Notes: generated from the sequence alone by a model not told the origin. 64,000 bases of DNA from Sediminibacterium magnilacihabitans (GCA_002973575.1 PVEQ01000004.1:186001-250000); one strand, 5' to 3'; shown: positions 1-9,268, counted from the stretch's first letter. Numbers and translations are program-made.

Positions 1-1
1 C

Positions 2-922
2 CGCCGCTCTTATTCTCTTTGCAGCTCTCCGCTTGACTGTGATGAGTTTCGCATTGCAGTGAAGAAAATAGACCAGGGCCTGTTTTCCGCTTTCGCCAAT
101 GAACAATTAAAAGTGGGCGATGTGTTAGAATTGATGCCTCCCATGGGTAATTTCTTTACCGAACTGCATCCCACTCATCACAAACAATACGTTGCTTTTG
201 CAGCCGGCAGCGGCATCACACCCCTGTTCTCCACCATCAAAACCGTATTGCGCACCGAGCCCAACAGCAGCTTCACATTGATATATGGCAACCGCAACAG
301 GCATTCCATTATTTTCAGGGAAGAGCTGGAAGGACTAAAAAACAAATACATCGATCGTTTGCAAATCGTTTATATACTCTCCCGCGAAAAAACAGACGCG
401 CCCATCAATGCAGGACATATCGATGAAGCAAAATGCAAGCTGCTCTTTGATAAAATGATCGATGTGCAGAGCGCTGATGAATTTTTCATCTGTGGCCCGG
501 AAGCCATGATCTTTACCGTGAAAGAACAATTGGAAAAAGCCGGCGTTGCCAAAAAGAACATTCATTTTGAATTGTTCTCTTCACCAGGCCAATCAACACC
601 TGTTGCCATCAGGGAAGCAAGCAAAAAAGAAAGCCAGGCAAAGAGCAAGATCACCGTAAGGCTCGATGGCGTAAGTTTTGATTTCGATCTCGGCTACGAT
701 GAAGAAGCCATACTGGACGCCGCTTTGAAGCAAGGCGCCGACCTCCCATACTCCTGCAAAGGTGGCGTATGTTGCACCTGCCGTGCCAAACTGGTGGAAG
801 GAGAAGTAGCCATGGATGTCAACTACGGACTGGAACCGGAAGAACTGGCGCGCGGTTTTATTCTTACCTGCCAGTCGCACCCGAGATCGGCCAGGTTGGT
901 AGTGGATTTCGATGCCAAATGA
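2..922 (+). CDS. paaE: Phenylacetyl-CoA 1,2-epoxidase reductase subunit PaaE (5' end outside the window)
   Basis: Electron-transfer subunit that passes electrons from NADPH through FAD and a 2Fe-2S centre to the PaaA oxygenase. The reading frame is open to the window edge, and its first residues (RRSYSLCSSP) match the FAD-binding part of ferredoxin-NADP reductase-like enzymes, so the N-terminus lies upstream and the GTG at 59 is internal. The middle is a nucleotide-binding domain (AAGSGITPL, YGNR, FICGPEAM). The C-terminus is a plant-type ferredoxin domain with Cys-x4-Cys-x2-Cys in SCKGGVCCTC and a last Cys in LTCQSH. The other epoxidase genes start at 1857, beyond an opposite-strand hydrolase. 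Assignment to PaaE rather than another reductase of this architecture rests on that neighbourhood. Confidence 0.93.
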   Translation, partial: RRSYSLCSSPLDCDEFRIAVKKIDQGLFSAFANEQLKVGDVLELMPPMGNFFTELHPTHHKQYVAFAAGSGITPLFSTIKTVLRTEPNSSFTLIYGNRNRHSIIFREELEGLKNKYIDRLQIVYILSREKTDAPINAGHIDEAKCKLLFDKMIDVQSADEFFICGPEAMIFTVKEQLEKAGVAKKNIHFELFSSPGQSTPVAIREASKKESQAKSKITVRLDGVSFDFDLGYDEEAILDAALKQGADLPYSCKGGVCCTCRAKLVEGEVAMDVNYGLEPEELARGFILTCQSHPRSARLVVDFDAK

Positions 923-1579
923 TCATCCTTTTTTCAAATGAGGCCGGATGATGCCCTGCCATAACTTGTATCCTTTTTCATTCATGTGCAAACTGTCGCT
1001 GGTAAATAATGCGCCGTTTACAATTCCATCTGCCCGCAGCATGGGACGATGAATATCAATAAATGTTGCTTTGCGTTGCCTGGCCATGAACTGTGCGATC
1101 AGGTGGTTTGCTTCGTTGATCACATGCTCCAGGCGCCAGCGGCTGGGACTTGGTTTGATGGATACATACGCTACCGGTACTTCACCCAATGTATGCCTGA
1201 TCATACCAAACAATTGTTTAAACCTTTTCAATACTATTTGCGCCGTTACTGTATCCGATACAGCCAGGTCATTATCACCACAATAGATAACGATCTGTGA
1301 AGGCTTGTAAGCATAGATTACATCCGGCGCAAAATGAATAAGGTCGGGCAATGTAGAACCGCCAAAGCCCCGGTTGATAATGCCATAGCCGGGAAAATAC
1401 GCTTGCACATCCTGCCATTTGCGGAAGGAGGAACTACCTACAAATAAAATACTGCCTGGCAACGGTGCCTTGATACTGTCTGCTTTTTTAAACGCATCAA
1501 TCTCTTCCTGAAAAGGAACTTGTGCTGTCAACAGCAGGCCGGAAAAACAAGTCAGTAAAAAAAGAAATGATTTTTTCAT
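923..1579 (-). CDS. Secreted SGNH/GDSL-family hydrolase
   Basis: A 218-aa protein with a signal peptide (about residues 1-20, ending LLLTAQ) and the SGNH esterase blocks: VGSSSF with likely nucleophile Ser50, NRGFGGS (about 69-75), GDND (101-104), and DSLH with Asp195/His198 completing the catalytic pair. Family members are esterases or lipases that often remove acyl groups from sugars or lipids; the substrate cannot be read from sequence. It lies on the minus strand between paaE and paaA, and its stop touches the paaE stop, so the two are convergent. It has no obvious role in phenylacetate breakdown and probably interrupts a formerly continuous paa cluster. Confidence 0.85.
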   Translation of the reverse strand: MKKSFLFLLTCFSGLLLTAQVPFQEEIDAFKKADSIKAPLPGSILFVGSSSFRKWQDVQAYFPGYGIINRGFGGSTLPDLIHFAPDVIYAYKPSQIVIYCGDNDLAVSDTVTAQIVLKRFKQLFGMIRHTLGEVPVAYVSIKPSPSRWRLEHVINEANHLIAQFMARQRKATFIDIHRPMLRADGIVNGALFTSDSLHMNEKGYKLWQGIIRPHLKKG

Positions 1580-1856
1580 TGCAGAAAGATAAGGAAAGAA
1601 GGAGTAGTCTTACTTCGCTTTTTCAGGTACGGTTCAAAGATGCGCTGCCATACCTGGTCAATACGTGGGTCGCCCCTTATGCGCTCATCCTTCGCCTTTT
1701 CTTCACCTCTACAATGAAGAAAACAGCTCCCGCCCCTACGGAAGTACTTATTTGGTACCTGTCAACTACGAACATCCATCGAATAACATCCGAACACACT
1801 AACGCCCGTTAGCATTATAGTGTATTCTTTCGTATTTTTACAGCAAAGAATTCGTC

Positions 1857-2789
1857 ATGGGCTTAACTAATGAAGCTATATTCCAGGATAAGATCGATAA
1901 AGAGATCAGGATCGAGCCGCGCGACTGGATGCCGGAAAAATACCGGCAAACATTGATCCGGCAGATCAGTCAGCATGCACATAGTGAAATCGTAGGCATG
2001 CTGCCCGAAGGCAACTGGATCACGCGTGCACCCAACCTGCGCCGCAAAGCCATTTTATTGGCCAAGGTACAGGATGAAGCAGGTCATGGTCTTTATTTGT
2101 ATTCAGCTGCTGAAACATTGGGCATCAGTCGCGATGAAATGTACGAGCAACTGCACAGCGGCAAAGCAAAATATTCTTCCATCTTCAATTACCCTACCCT
2201 CACCTGGGCCGATATGGGCGCTATCGGCTGGCTGGTAGACGGTGCGGCCATCATGAACCAGGTGCCTTTGTGCAGAACCAGTTACGGACCTTATGCCCGC
2301 GCCATGGTGCGTGTGTGCAAAGAAGAAAGTTTTCATCAACGACAGGGTTTTGAAATACTGCTTACGCTGAGTCGCGGTACCGAAGCGCAACGCGCGATGG
2401 CACAGGATGCCGTGAACCGCTGGTGGTGGCCCAGTGTCATGATGTTTGGGCCGAAAGACGATGAGAGTCCTAATTCACAGTTGAGTATGAAATGGAAGAT
2501 CAAACGTTTCAGCAACGATGAACTGCGTCAGAAATTCATCGATATCTGCGCAGAGCAGGTAAAGACGTTGAACCTCAGTTTGCCCGATCCGGATCTGCGT
2601 TGGAATGAAGCAAGAGGACATTATGATTTTGGCGCTATCAATTGGGATGAGTTCTGGCAGGTGATACAGGGCAATGGCCCCTGCAACAAAGAAAGGCTCA
2701 ACGCCCGCAGGAAAGCCTGGGAAGATGGCGCCTGGGTGCGTGAAGCCGCTGCCGCACATGCATCGAAAAAGAAACAACAAGCAGCTTAA
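1857..2789 (+). CDS. paaA: Phenylacetyl-CoA 1,2-epoxidase catalytic subunit PaaA
   Basis: A 310-aa ferritin-like di-iron oxygenase subunit that epoxidises the ring of phenylacetyl-CoA together with PaaB, C and E. The [16 protein letters not shown] segment and the helix containing KVQDEAGHG supply the Glu and Glu-x-x-His iron ligands expected for the family, and the length is normal. It is the first gene of a tightly packed run, paaABCD, with 8 bases to paaB. The upstream 277 bases contain no other supported gene and probably hold the promoter, but no convincing TANNTTTG element was found close to the start. Confidence 0.97.
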   Translation: MGLTNEAIFQDKIDKEIRIEPRDWMPEKYRQTLIRQISQHAHSEIVGMLPEGNWITRAPNLRRKAILLAKVQDEAGHGLYLYSAAETLGISRDEMYEQLHSGKAKYSSIFNYPTLTWADMGAIGWLVDGAAIMNQVPLCRTSYGPYARAMVRVCKEESFHQRQGFEILLTLSRGTEAQRAMAQDAVNRWWWPSVMMFGPKDDESPNSQLSMKWKIKRFSNDELRQKFIDICAEQVKTLNLSLPDPDLRWNEARGHYDFGAINWDEFWQVIQGNGPCNKERLNARRKAWEDGAWVREAAAAHASKKKQQAA

Positions 2790-2797
2790 TTATTGTC

Positions 2798-3166
2798 ATG
2801 AAAGCATATATCCGGAAATATTATTACGGCGATTACGGTGAATCGAAACAGGGACCTGCCGATGTTTCCACGGGAGCACGCAACAAGCATGAATGGCCTT
2901 TATGGGAAATATTCATCCGCAGCAAACAGGGGCTCGATCACAAACATGTGGGCAGTCTGCACGCAGCCGATGCAGCGATGGCTATAGAGAATGCAAGGGA
3001 TGTGTATACCCGCAGGATGGAAGGCGTGAGCATCTGGGTAGTGGAAAGCAAATACATCCATGCCAGCAATCCCGATGAAGCAGCCTCTTTGTACGATCCC
3101 GCGAATGATAAAGCTTACCGGCATCCTACTTTTTACGATCTTCCACAGGAACTGAAACATATTTAG
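2798..3166 (+). CDS. paaB: Phenylacetyl-CoA epoxidase subunit PaaB
   Basis: A 122-aa small structural subunit of the phenylacetyl-CoA epoxidase complex. The family pattern is clear: WPLWEIFIRSKQGLDHKHVG followed by the segment around DAAMAIENARDVYTRR and VWVVES-like residues (SIWVVESKYI). The N-terminal stretch (about residues 1-25) is longer than the core family start but has no better internal start. In known PaaABCE systems this subunit bridges the PaaAC heterodimers. It sits between paaA and paaC with only 8 and 3 bases of spacing, so co-transcription is almost certain. Confidence 0.95.
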   Translation: MKAYIRKYYYGDYGESKQGPADVSTGARNKHEWPLWEIFIRSKQGLDHKHVGSLHAADAAMAIENARDVYTRRMEGVSIWVVESKYIHASNPDEAASLYDPANDKAYRHPTFYDLPQELKHI

Positions 3167-3169
3167 ATC

Positions 3170-3910
3170 ATGCATGATCCTCTTTTCCATTATTGCTTAT
3201 TCCTGGCCGACAGTGCACTGATATTAGGACATCGCAACAGCGAATGGTGCGGTCACGGACCGGTGCTGGAACAGGATATTGCATTGACCAATATTGCACT
3301 CGACCTCATTGGACAGGCACGCAACTTGTACCAGTATGCCGCATCGATACAAGGGGGTGATGCAACAGAAGATACGCTGGCTTACCTGCGCGATGAAAGA
3401 GCATACAAGAATTGCCTGTTGGTGGAATTGCCCAATGGCCATTGGGGACAAACCGTGTTACGTCAATTCTTTTTCAGCACCTATCAATACTATTTGTTCC
3501 AGCAACTGATCAATAGCACTGATGTGCAACTGGCTGCCATTGCCGAAAAATCGCTGAAAGAAGTCACTTATCATGTTCGCTGGAGCAGTGAATGGGTAAT
3601 CCGTTTGGGCGACGGAACAGAAGAAAGCAAACAAAAAATGGAAGAAGCGGTTGACAACTTATGGTCTTATACAGGAGAACTTTTTGTACCTGCTGCATAC
3701 GAAACACCAGGCTTTGGTGTTGACCTGAACGTTGTTCAAATGCAGTGGCAACAGAAAGTTGCAGCAATACTGGACGAAGCAACATTGGCATTATCCCAGC
3801 AAGGCTGGATGCAAAAAGGCGGCAAAGAAGGCACCCATACAGAACACCTCGGTTATATACTGGCCGAAATGCAGAGCTTGCAAAGAACCTATCCCGGCGC
3901 AAGATGGTAA
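3170..3910 (+). CDS. paaC: Phenylacetyl-CoA epoxidase subunit PaaC
   Basis: A 246-aa ferritin-like subunit structurally related to PaaA that has lost the catalytic metal role in characterised systems and stabilises the oxygenase. Recognisable segments are ADSALILGHRNSEWCGHGP, ALDLIGQARNLYQYAA and the WSSEWVIRLGDGTEES helix, all typical of PaaC. The length fits the family. The stop at 3908-3910 overlaps the paaD start at 3904, which suggests translational coupling. Confidence 0.95.
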   Translation: MHDPLFHYCLFLADSALILGHRNSEWCGHGPVLEQDIALTNIALDLIGQARNLYQYAASIQGGDATEDTLAYLRDERAYKNCLLVELPNGHWGQTVLRQFFFSTYQYYLFQQLINSTDVQLAAIAEKSLKEVTYHVRWSSEWVIRLGDGTEESKQKMEEAVDNLWSYTGELFVPAAYETPGFGVDLNVVQMQWQQKVAAILDEATLALSQQGWMQKGGKEGTHTEHLGYILAEMQSLQRTYPGARW

Positions 3911-4395
3911 ATGAAGCTACGATATGGAAACTGTTTGAAAACATATTCGACCCTGAAGTGCCTGTATTAAGCATCCTCGACCTGGGCATTGTGCGGGAAG
4001 TGCATGTAAAGAGTAAACAGGAAGTGGAAGTAGTGATCACACCTACCTATTCCGGTTGTCCCGCCATGGACGTCATTGGCATGAGTATACGGATGGCGCT
4101 GTTACAGGAAGGGTTTACACAGGTACAGGTAAAGCAGGTATTGTCTCCGGCCTGGACCACCGATTGGATGAGCGAAAGCGGCAAACAAAAACTGAAAGCC
4201 TATGGCATAGCGCCCCCCAATCACAAGCAACTGGTATGCACGCCCGACGCTTTCCAGGAAGAAGAGGCTGTACAATGCCCGCATTGCGGCTCTTATCATA
4301 CACAGTTGGTTTCCCGTTTTGGCTCTACGGCCTGCAAAGCCCTTTACCAGTGCAACGACTGCCAGGAGCCTTTCGATTATTTCAAATGTCATTAA
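3904..4395 (+). CDS. paaD: PaaD, MIP18-like Fe-S assembly factor for the epoxidase
   Basis: A 163-aa protein with an N-terminal MIP18/DUF59 domain (IFDPEVPVLSILDLGIVREV, TPTYSGCPAMDVI) and a C-terminal zinc-ribbon-like part with CPHCGSYH and CNDCQ. PaaD is required for a functional phenylacetyl-CoA epoxidase, probably in Fe-S maturation of PaaE. I chose the ATG at 3904 (MVNEATIWKLF) because it matches the family start; the frame is open back to about 3745, but that would read through paaC. Start and paaC stop overlap by 7 bases. Confidence 0.92.
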   Translation: MVNEATIWKLFENIFDPEVPVLSILDLGIVREVHVKSKQEVEVVITPTYSGCPAMDVIGMSIRMALLQEGFTQVQVKQVLSPAWTTDWMSESGKQKLKAYGIAPPNHKQLVCTPDAFQEEEAVQCPHCGSYHTQLVSRFGSTACKALYQCNDCQEPFDYFKCH

Positions 4396-4437
4396 CGCAA
4401 AAATGAATGCGTATCTTTAATAACAGATTCATCGGCT

Positions 4438-5214
4438 ATGTGTCCTATTCTTTTTCATATTGAGAACGGCATCGCTTATATCACGTTGAACAGGCCCGAT
4501 AAACTCAACGCTTTCAACCGTGAGATGGCATTGCTTTTACAGGCCCGTCTCGATGAAGCCGCATCGCTGCATGAAGTTCGTTGTGTGTATCTCACAGGAG
4601 CCGGCAAAGGATTCTGCGCGGGACAGGATCTCGCCGAAGTGGCAGACCCCGAGGGTCCCGGCATGCAAAAGATCTTAAGCGAACATTACAACCCCATCAT
4701 CACCCGTATATGTCACATGCCCAAACCGGTGGTGGCCGCAGTGAATGGCATAGCAGCAGGCGCGGGCGCTAATATGGCATTGGCCTGCGATGTAGTGGTG
4801 GCGGCACGCTCTGCTTCTTTTATACAGGCTTTCTCTAAAATAGGATTGATACCCGATAGCGGCGGCACTTATCTCCTGCCCCGTTTGGTTGGCTGGCAGA
4901 AAGCGAGTGCATTGATGATGCTGGGTGAAAAACTGCCGGCAGACGAAGCCGAAAAAATAGGCATGCTCTATAAAGTGATAGATGATGCAGATTTTGCAGC
5001 AGAGACTAAAAAAATGGCGGCCACACTGGCCCAATTACCCACCAGGGCATTGGCATATATCAAACATGCCCTCAATTTATCGGCCACCAACCACCTCGAA
5101 GCGCAGCTACAGCTCGAAGATGAATACCAGCAAAAAGCCGCTGCTACCAACGATTTCAAAGAAGGAGTGAAATCTTTCCTCGAAAAAAGAGTTCCCGCTT
5201 TTAAAGGATATTGA
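4438..5214 (+). CDS. paaG: Crotonase-family 1,2-epoxyphenylacetyl-CoA isomerase PaaG
   Basis: A 258-aa enoyl-CoA hydratase/isomerase-fold protein. The oxyanion-hole segments are visible (GAGKGFCAGQDLAEV, and NGIAAGAGANMALACD), as is the PDSGGTYLLPRLVG segment with the acidic catalytic region typical of PaaG. In the phenylacetate pathway this enzyme converts the ring epoxide to an oxepin-CoA, the substrate for ring opening. It follows paaD by 42 bases and precedes paaI by one base. A general enoyl-CoA hydratase (PaaF-like) is the alternative, but sequence and placement favour PaaG. Confidence 0.9.
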   Translation: MCPILFHIENGIAYITLNRPDKLNAFNREMALLLQARLDEAASLHEVRCVYLTGAGKGFCAGQDLAEVADPEGPGMQKILSEHYNPIITRICHMPKPVVAAVNGIAAGAGANMALACDVVVAARSASFIQAFSKIGLIPDSGGTYLLPRLVGWQKASALMMLGEKLPADEAEKIGMLYKVIDDADFAAETKKMAATLAQLPTRALAYIKHALNLSATNHLEAQLQLEDEYQQKAAATNDFKEGVKSFLEKRVPAFKGY

Positions 5215-5215
5215 T

Positions 5216-5641
5216 ATGAACGAAAAGGATGTATTAGCCCGCCAGGCTGTAGACTATATGATGCAGAAAGATTATTTCAGCCAGTGGATGGGTGTTACCG
5301 TTTTAGCAGTGAAAGAAGGTTACAGCAAAATACAAATGACATTGCGTAAAGAAATGATGAATGGATTTGGCATCGCGCATGGCGGTGTTACATTCGCATT
5401 GGCCGACAGTGCATTTGCCTTCGCTTGTAACAGCGATGCCAAAGTTACCGTGGCATTGGATGTTTCCATCTCTTTCCCCAAGCCCGGACTGGAAGGCGAT
5501 ATATTAACCGCAGAAGCCAAAAAAATCAACCAAACCAATCGCACCGGTTTGTACCTGATAGAAGTAACCAACCAGCGAAATGAATTAGTAGCGTTGTTCA
5601 AAGGCACCTGTTATAAAACAGAAAAAGACCTGATCAAATAA
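5216..5641 (+). CDS. paaI: Hotdog-fold acyl-CoA thioesterase PaaI
   Basis: A 141-aa single-domain hotdog thioesterase. The helix motif GFGIAHGGVTFALADSAFAF carries the HGG and acidic residue that mark the PaaI/4HBT family. PaaI is thought to free CoA from phenylacetyl-CoA intermediates that would otherwise trap the CoA pool. The start is one base after the paaG stop, and the gene is followed at 5644 by a strong hairpin, which makes it the last gene of the operon. Confidence 0.92.
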   Translation: MNEKDVLARQAVDYMMQKDYFSQWMGVTVLAVKEGYSKIQMTLRKEMMNGFGIAHGGVTFALADSAFAFACNSDAKVTVALDVSISFPKPGLEGDILTAEAKKINQTNRTGLYLIEVTNQRNELVALFKGTCYKTEKDLIK

Positions 5642-5643
5642 AA

Positions 5644-5667
5644 GGGACCGCATAAAAATGCAGTCCC
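5644..5667 (+). terminator. Hairpin at the end of the paa operon
   Basis: GGGACCGCAT (5644-5653) and ATGCAGTCCC (5658-5667) form a ten-position stem with a single C-A mismatch around an AAAA loop, three bases after the paaI stop. The following bases are only partly T-rich (GCTCTTCTC), so it may be a weak terminator or an mRNA-end hairpin. Confidence 0.55.
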
Positions 5668-5706
5668 GCTCTTCTCGATTGCTTGTACGATAACCTGTCA
5701 TTATCG

Positions 5707-5777
5707 AGGTCATGGACGGATTTGAACCGCCGTATAAGGTTTTGCAGACCTGTGCCTCACCGCTCGGCCACATGACC
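5707..5777 (-). tRNA. tRNA-Cys (anticodon GCA)
   Basis: On the minus strand GGTCATG (5' end at 5777) pairs perfectly with CATGACC (5714-5708), leaving T as discriminator at 5707. The D-arm contains GCCGAGCGGTGAGGC. The anticodon arm reads AGGT-CTGCAAA-ACCT with anticodon GCA, and the T-arm reads GGCGG-TTCAAAT-CCGTC. The CCA end is not encoded. All arms fold; only the outermost anticodon-stem pair is mismatched. Confidence 0.95.
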
Positions 5778-5947
5778 AAAATGATTCTTTGATCGCTGTA
5801 ATACATTCAGTAAATGAAAGAATAAAATCAATAGCCCTTTCAGCAACAACATCGTCCGGAACGGACATGACCAATTATAATATTATTCCATTTCATAGAG
5901 CAATATTAAAGCGAAAATATTAATCTACCAAATTAGTAGACTATTAT

Positions 5948-5987
5948 TTTTCGTAGTGCTGCTAATACTTCTGCAGCACTACGAAAA
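5948..5987 (-). terminator. 15-bp perfect hairpin downstream of the GH66 gene
   Basis: TTTTCGTAGTGCTGC (5948-5962) and GCAGCACTACGAAAA (5973-5987) are perfect inverted repeats with a 10-base loop. It lies 16 bases past the stop of the last gene of the sugar-utilisation locus, so it probably marks the transcript end. There is no trailing T tract beyond the stem, so an mRNA-stabilising role is also possible. The stretch 5778-5947 holds nothing else I can support. Confidence 0.6.
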
Positions 5988-6002
5988 TGTTATCTGAATG
6001 AC

Positions 6003-7745
6003 TTACTCAATTACCACCATATCCCAGTATTTCAACTGCGGCAATGTAACCTTAATGGTATTGCCATTCTGTGTAAATGAAAGCTGTTGCGGAACTCCGT
6101 GGTTATCATCCGGACTGGCAACCCATACTTCATGTACCGGGCCATCATAGCTCACTTCAATATCTGCGCCGGTAATATTTACAGGGGTTGTTTGATTACC
6201 ATCCGTATCGCGCCAGCTGAAATGTGCAGCATTGGCAAAATTGATGAAATGCAATACCTGCGCAGCTCCTATCTTCTTTCCCTGAACAGCTACTTTACCG
6301 GTTTGCAGCGGCCATGCGCCAACGTTCATTTTGGCATTGGTGCATGTTACAGGAACCGTATTGAAACTACCACCATCACGAAGCAGGTTTTCATACGCAA
6401 CCAGGAAGTCATAATACGCCGTCATGGCATTGCTCAATTCGGCGCTCATCTTTAAATTATTATTCGGGAAATATTCTTTACAGAGCATGTGCTCCCCCAA
6501 TTCAAGATGAGATCCCCCGAACGAAAAGATGACTGCATTGGTAAGCAACACGCCCGGCGTATTAAAATAACCTCCTTTATCTGCCAGCCTATAATCCATA
6601 TATGCTGTCAGCACCGTTCTTTTTCCATTATTCGCCCAGCTATCGTTGTCTTGTATGATCCGTGCGAGATCGGCATAGTTTTCATTGGGATTCCATACTT
6701 CCGTATACAGGAAATCAACAGGCGATGGTGCAATACCCTGCTGCTGTCCAAATTGATTAACAGCATTCATCACCAACTTTTTAGCAGGTGCCGCCGATTT
6801 CATGGCAGTTAAAAACGAACCGTAACCTGTTGCAAGATCTGCAATAGTTCCATTGTATGTATAATTCTTACCCAAATCGCCCAACTGGTCTACATGAAAC
6901 CCGTCGAAGTCATACACGGAATACACGTCATTGTTCTTCGCCGCAAGATAATTTTGCCAGCTGTTGTTAGAAGGATCCAGCAGCCATATATTACTTTTAA
7001 ACAAGGGCGCCGGCAAATTGAGAGCGGCTTTCGAAGCATGAGCAGCATCGGTATACAGGTACCACTGATCAGATACCCCTGCCGCAGCAGCATCGTTCAA
7101 TGCACCATAACAAAGATTGTAGAACATGGCTTTCATGCTATAACCATGCGCCAGTGAAATATACTTTTGAACAGTGCTTTTATACGTATCCCTGTTGGCA
7201 ATATCTTTCCATTGGTCGGCGGGATTGGATACCGTACCAGCCAGCGGTAAATGATGCTCGTAATGCCAATCATAAAACTGTATACCATTAATATGATATC
7301 TGTTGAGGTTAGTCATAACAGACAGCATACTATCATTACTCAGTTTACCGTACGACGAAAGGAATCCGTACCGGGGAAATTTCGTCCAGTCACTACTCAC
7401 ATCAACAGCAATGCTGGCAATGGTTTTATTAACCCCGTTCTCCTTGTCAAACACTTCCACCAGATATCCCGAAAAATCTGCAGATGGCGCTTGCCAACTC
7501 CAGGAATTACCAGTCAGCGGCTCTTCAGAGAGCACAGTGTTCAAATGTCTGTAACGCACAAAGCTGCCGGCCGGAACCGTATTGATGGTAAGCATCACTT
7601 TATCTCCGGGATGGTAACTCGCTTTATCGCTTGTAAGCGTATAAGTGGTCATTCCCGGCGTAACAGGGTTGGCATACGCTTCATCATCCTTCTTACAGGA
7701 AGTGAGTATCACAAATATGATAGAGAGAATGAATAATCGATTCAT
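6003..7745 (-). CDS. Glycoside hydrolase family 66 lipoprotein (dextranase-type)
   Basis: A 580-aa surface lipoprotein. The lipobox LTSC puts the lipidated Cys at 17. An N-terminal beta-sandwich (about 35-115) precedes the GH66 barrel: FYDWHYEHH (158-165), the DFDGFHVDQLGD segment with likely nucleophile Asp286, and FLYTEVWNP with likely acid/base Glu349, in the arrangement known for dextranases and cycloisomaltooligosaccharide glucanotransferases. A C-terminal beta-domain follows. GH66 enzymes cut alpha-1,6-glucans, so the locus probably targets dextran or a related glucan. It is the distal gene of the sigma-FecR-SusCDE run, 42 bases after the SusE-like gene. Confidence 0.9.
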   Translation of the reverse strand: MNRLFILSIIFVILTSCKKDDEAYANPVTPGMTTYTLTSDKASYHPGDKVMLTINTVPAGSFVRYRHLNTVLSEEPLTGNSWSWQAPSADFSGYLVEVFDKENGVNKTIASIAVDVSSDWTKFPRYGFLSSYGKLSNDSMLSVMTNLNRYHINGIQFYDWHYEHHLPLAGTVSNPADQWKDIANRDTYKSTVQKYISLAHGYSMKAMFYNLCYGALNDAAAAGVSDQWYLYTDAAHASKAALNLPAPLFKSNIWLLDPSNNSWQNYLAAKNNDVYSVYDFDGFHVDQLGDLGKNYTYNGTIADLATGYGSFLTAMKSAAPAKKLVMNAVNQFGQQQGIAPSPVDFLYTEVWNPNENYADLARIIQDNDSWANNGKRTVLTAYMDYRLADKGGYFNTPGVLLTNAVIFSFGGSHLELGEHMLCKEYFPNNNLKMSAELSNAMTAYYDFLVAYENLLRDGGSFNTVPVTCTNAKMNVGAWPLQTGKVAVQGKKIGAAQVLHFINFANAAHFSWRDTDGNQTTPVNITGADIEVSYDGPVHEVWVASPDDNHGVPQQLSFTQNGNTIKVTLPQLKYWDMVVIE

Positions 7746-7787
7746 TGTTTTTTGTTTATTCGAATTAAATACTAACGATCATCATTG

Positions 7788-9245
7788 CTATAGCTTCTGT
7801 ATCTGGATCGTTTCATGCAACTGGTCCAATGTGACCTTGTAATTTCCGGGAACAGTGATCTGCCATTTATTATCCGGGTTACCCGAAGGAATGAATTTGG
7901 CAAGCGTGCTGCTGATCGGTTGGTGATTCACCATAGGCATAAAATAATCGCAGCCCCAGTTTCCTGTTGTGGTAGGTATTTTAAACTCTCCTGCCGTCAT
8001 AGCTCCCTGCCAGGTAAAGAGGTAGGGATTTGTGGGGTCGGCAGTCATGGGCGCCGGGCTGTTAATATTCCAACCAACCGGCGTGGCATCACCCACCAGC
8101 CACAATTGTTTATACGGCGTAAATGGTTGGATGTTGATCTTCATGTTCAGCAGGTCCAGCTTGATCTTATAAGGCCCTGCTGTTGTGATCTGCCATTTGT
8201 TATCCGGACTACCGCCTCGTACCAGTTGCACATCTGTTGCCGATAAAGCCGGATGGTTTGCCAAAGGCATATAATAATCGGTACCCCAGTTTCCTGTTGC
8301 AGTAGGTATCTTGAATTCTCCCGCATTCAACAGTTCATTGTAATTGAACACAAACATATTACCACTGTCAACACGCATTTCATTGGGTGCACTGATGTTC
8401 CAGCCATTGGGCGTTGCATCTCCAACGATCCACAAGCGGCTATAAGGTGGAGTCGTGGGTTGTACAGGCTGATTGATCACAATTTTCATACTCAACAGGT
8501 TCACCTTAAGTGTATAGATACCGTTAGCAGAAATATGGAATTTATCATCGGCCTGCCCGAAATCGGTTCTGTAAAACAGTGAATCTGCTGCTGTAGCGCT
8601 TTTATTATAAGTGGGTATCCACTGACCAAGTGTAGTCAGGAATTTGAAATCACCTATGTTCAGTTGTCCCGTCCATGTAAATCCTCCCGGCTCCGTTGCA
8701 ATAGCTGTTAAAGCAACGGCTTTCGTATTATCCCAGCCATTGGGCGCCGCATCGCCTATCAGGTACAATGTTTTGGTAACCGGTTGATAAGTGGTAACAC
8801 TGATTACAGCAACAGGAGATATGTCTGCACTTATACCGGCTACCTGTGTCTGTGCTATTATTCTCGTTTCCAGCATAAACACCGTGCCGGGTGTTGCATT
8901 GAAATGATTCCTGAGTGAATCATTTAATGTCCTAACCGAGAATTTGTTGGAATAAACGGCCAGGCCCATATCCAGGCTGATGGGGTTCGCGAAATTCGTG
9001 CCTTGCTTTGCCAGCTGAAGCGTGTACCGGATAGATGCATTGGTTCCTTTGTTGCTGCCCGATGTCCAGTTCAATATCAACGCATCATTATCCCTGTTCT
9101 TTTCCTGCAGTACGATTGTATTTACTGAAGCCGATAAGGCCAATACAGTATTGCCTTTATTCAATTCGGCGTAGTTTTCTTTCTTACAACCGCACATGAC
9201 CATTACCATGACCAAAACGGTCATTATATATTGAGCGTATTTCAT
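7788..9245 (-). CDS. SusE/SusF-like glycan-binding outer-membrane lipoprotein with three tandem binding domains
   Basis: A 485-aa lipoprotein (Cys20 after a hydrophobic leader). An N-terminal SusE-like Ig domain (about 30-155) is followed by three copies of a SusF-type starch-binding module, opening with LYLIGDAAPNGWD, LWIVGDATPNGWN and LWLVGDATPVGWN. Copies two and three are much closer to each other in protein and DNA (both have GEFKIPT-TGNWG-DY-MP and NPDNKW/SPDNKW). Such proteins hold glycan at the cell surface for SusCD import. Located between susD-like and GH66 genes, spacing 23 and 42 bases. Confidence 0.88.
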   Translation of the reverse strand: MKYAQYIMTVLVMVMVMCGCKKENYAELNKGNTVLALSASVNTIVLQEKNRDNDALILNWTSGSNKGTNASIRYTLQLAKQGTNFANPISLDMGLAVYSNKFSVRTLNDSLRNHFNATPGTVFMLETRIIAQTQVAGISADISPVAVISVTTYQPVTKTLYLIGDAAPNGWDNTKAVALTAIATEPGGFTWTGQLNIGDFKFLTTLGQWIPTYNKSATAADSLFYRTDFGQADDKFHISANGIYTLKVNLLSMKIVINQPVQPTTPPYSRLWIVGDATPNGWNISAPNEMRVDSGNMFVFNYNELLNAGEFKIPTATGNWGTDYYMPLANHPALSATDVQLVRGGSPDNKWQITTAGPYKIKLDLLNMKINIQPFTPYKQLWLVGDATPVGWNINSPAPMTADPTNPYLFTWQGAMTAGEFKIPTTTGNWGCDYFMPMVNHQPISSTLAKFIPSGNPDNKWQITVPGNYKVTLDQLHETIQIQKL

Positions 9246-9268
9246 GATTTTACTTTTTAGGTTGGTTA

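Noticed and set aside
1580..1856. Possible small gene between the SGNH hydrolase and paaA
   Set aside because: The only open frame there begins inside the hydrolase gene and has no recognisable features; I see only intergenic DNA.
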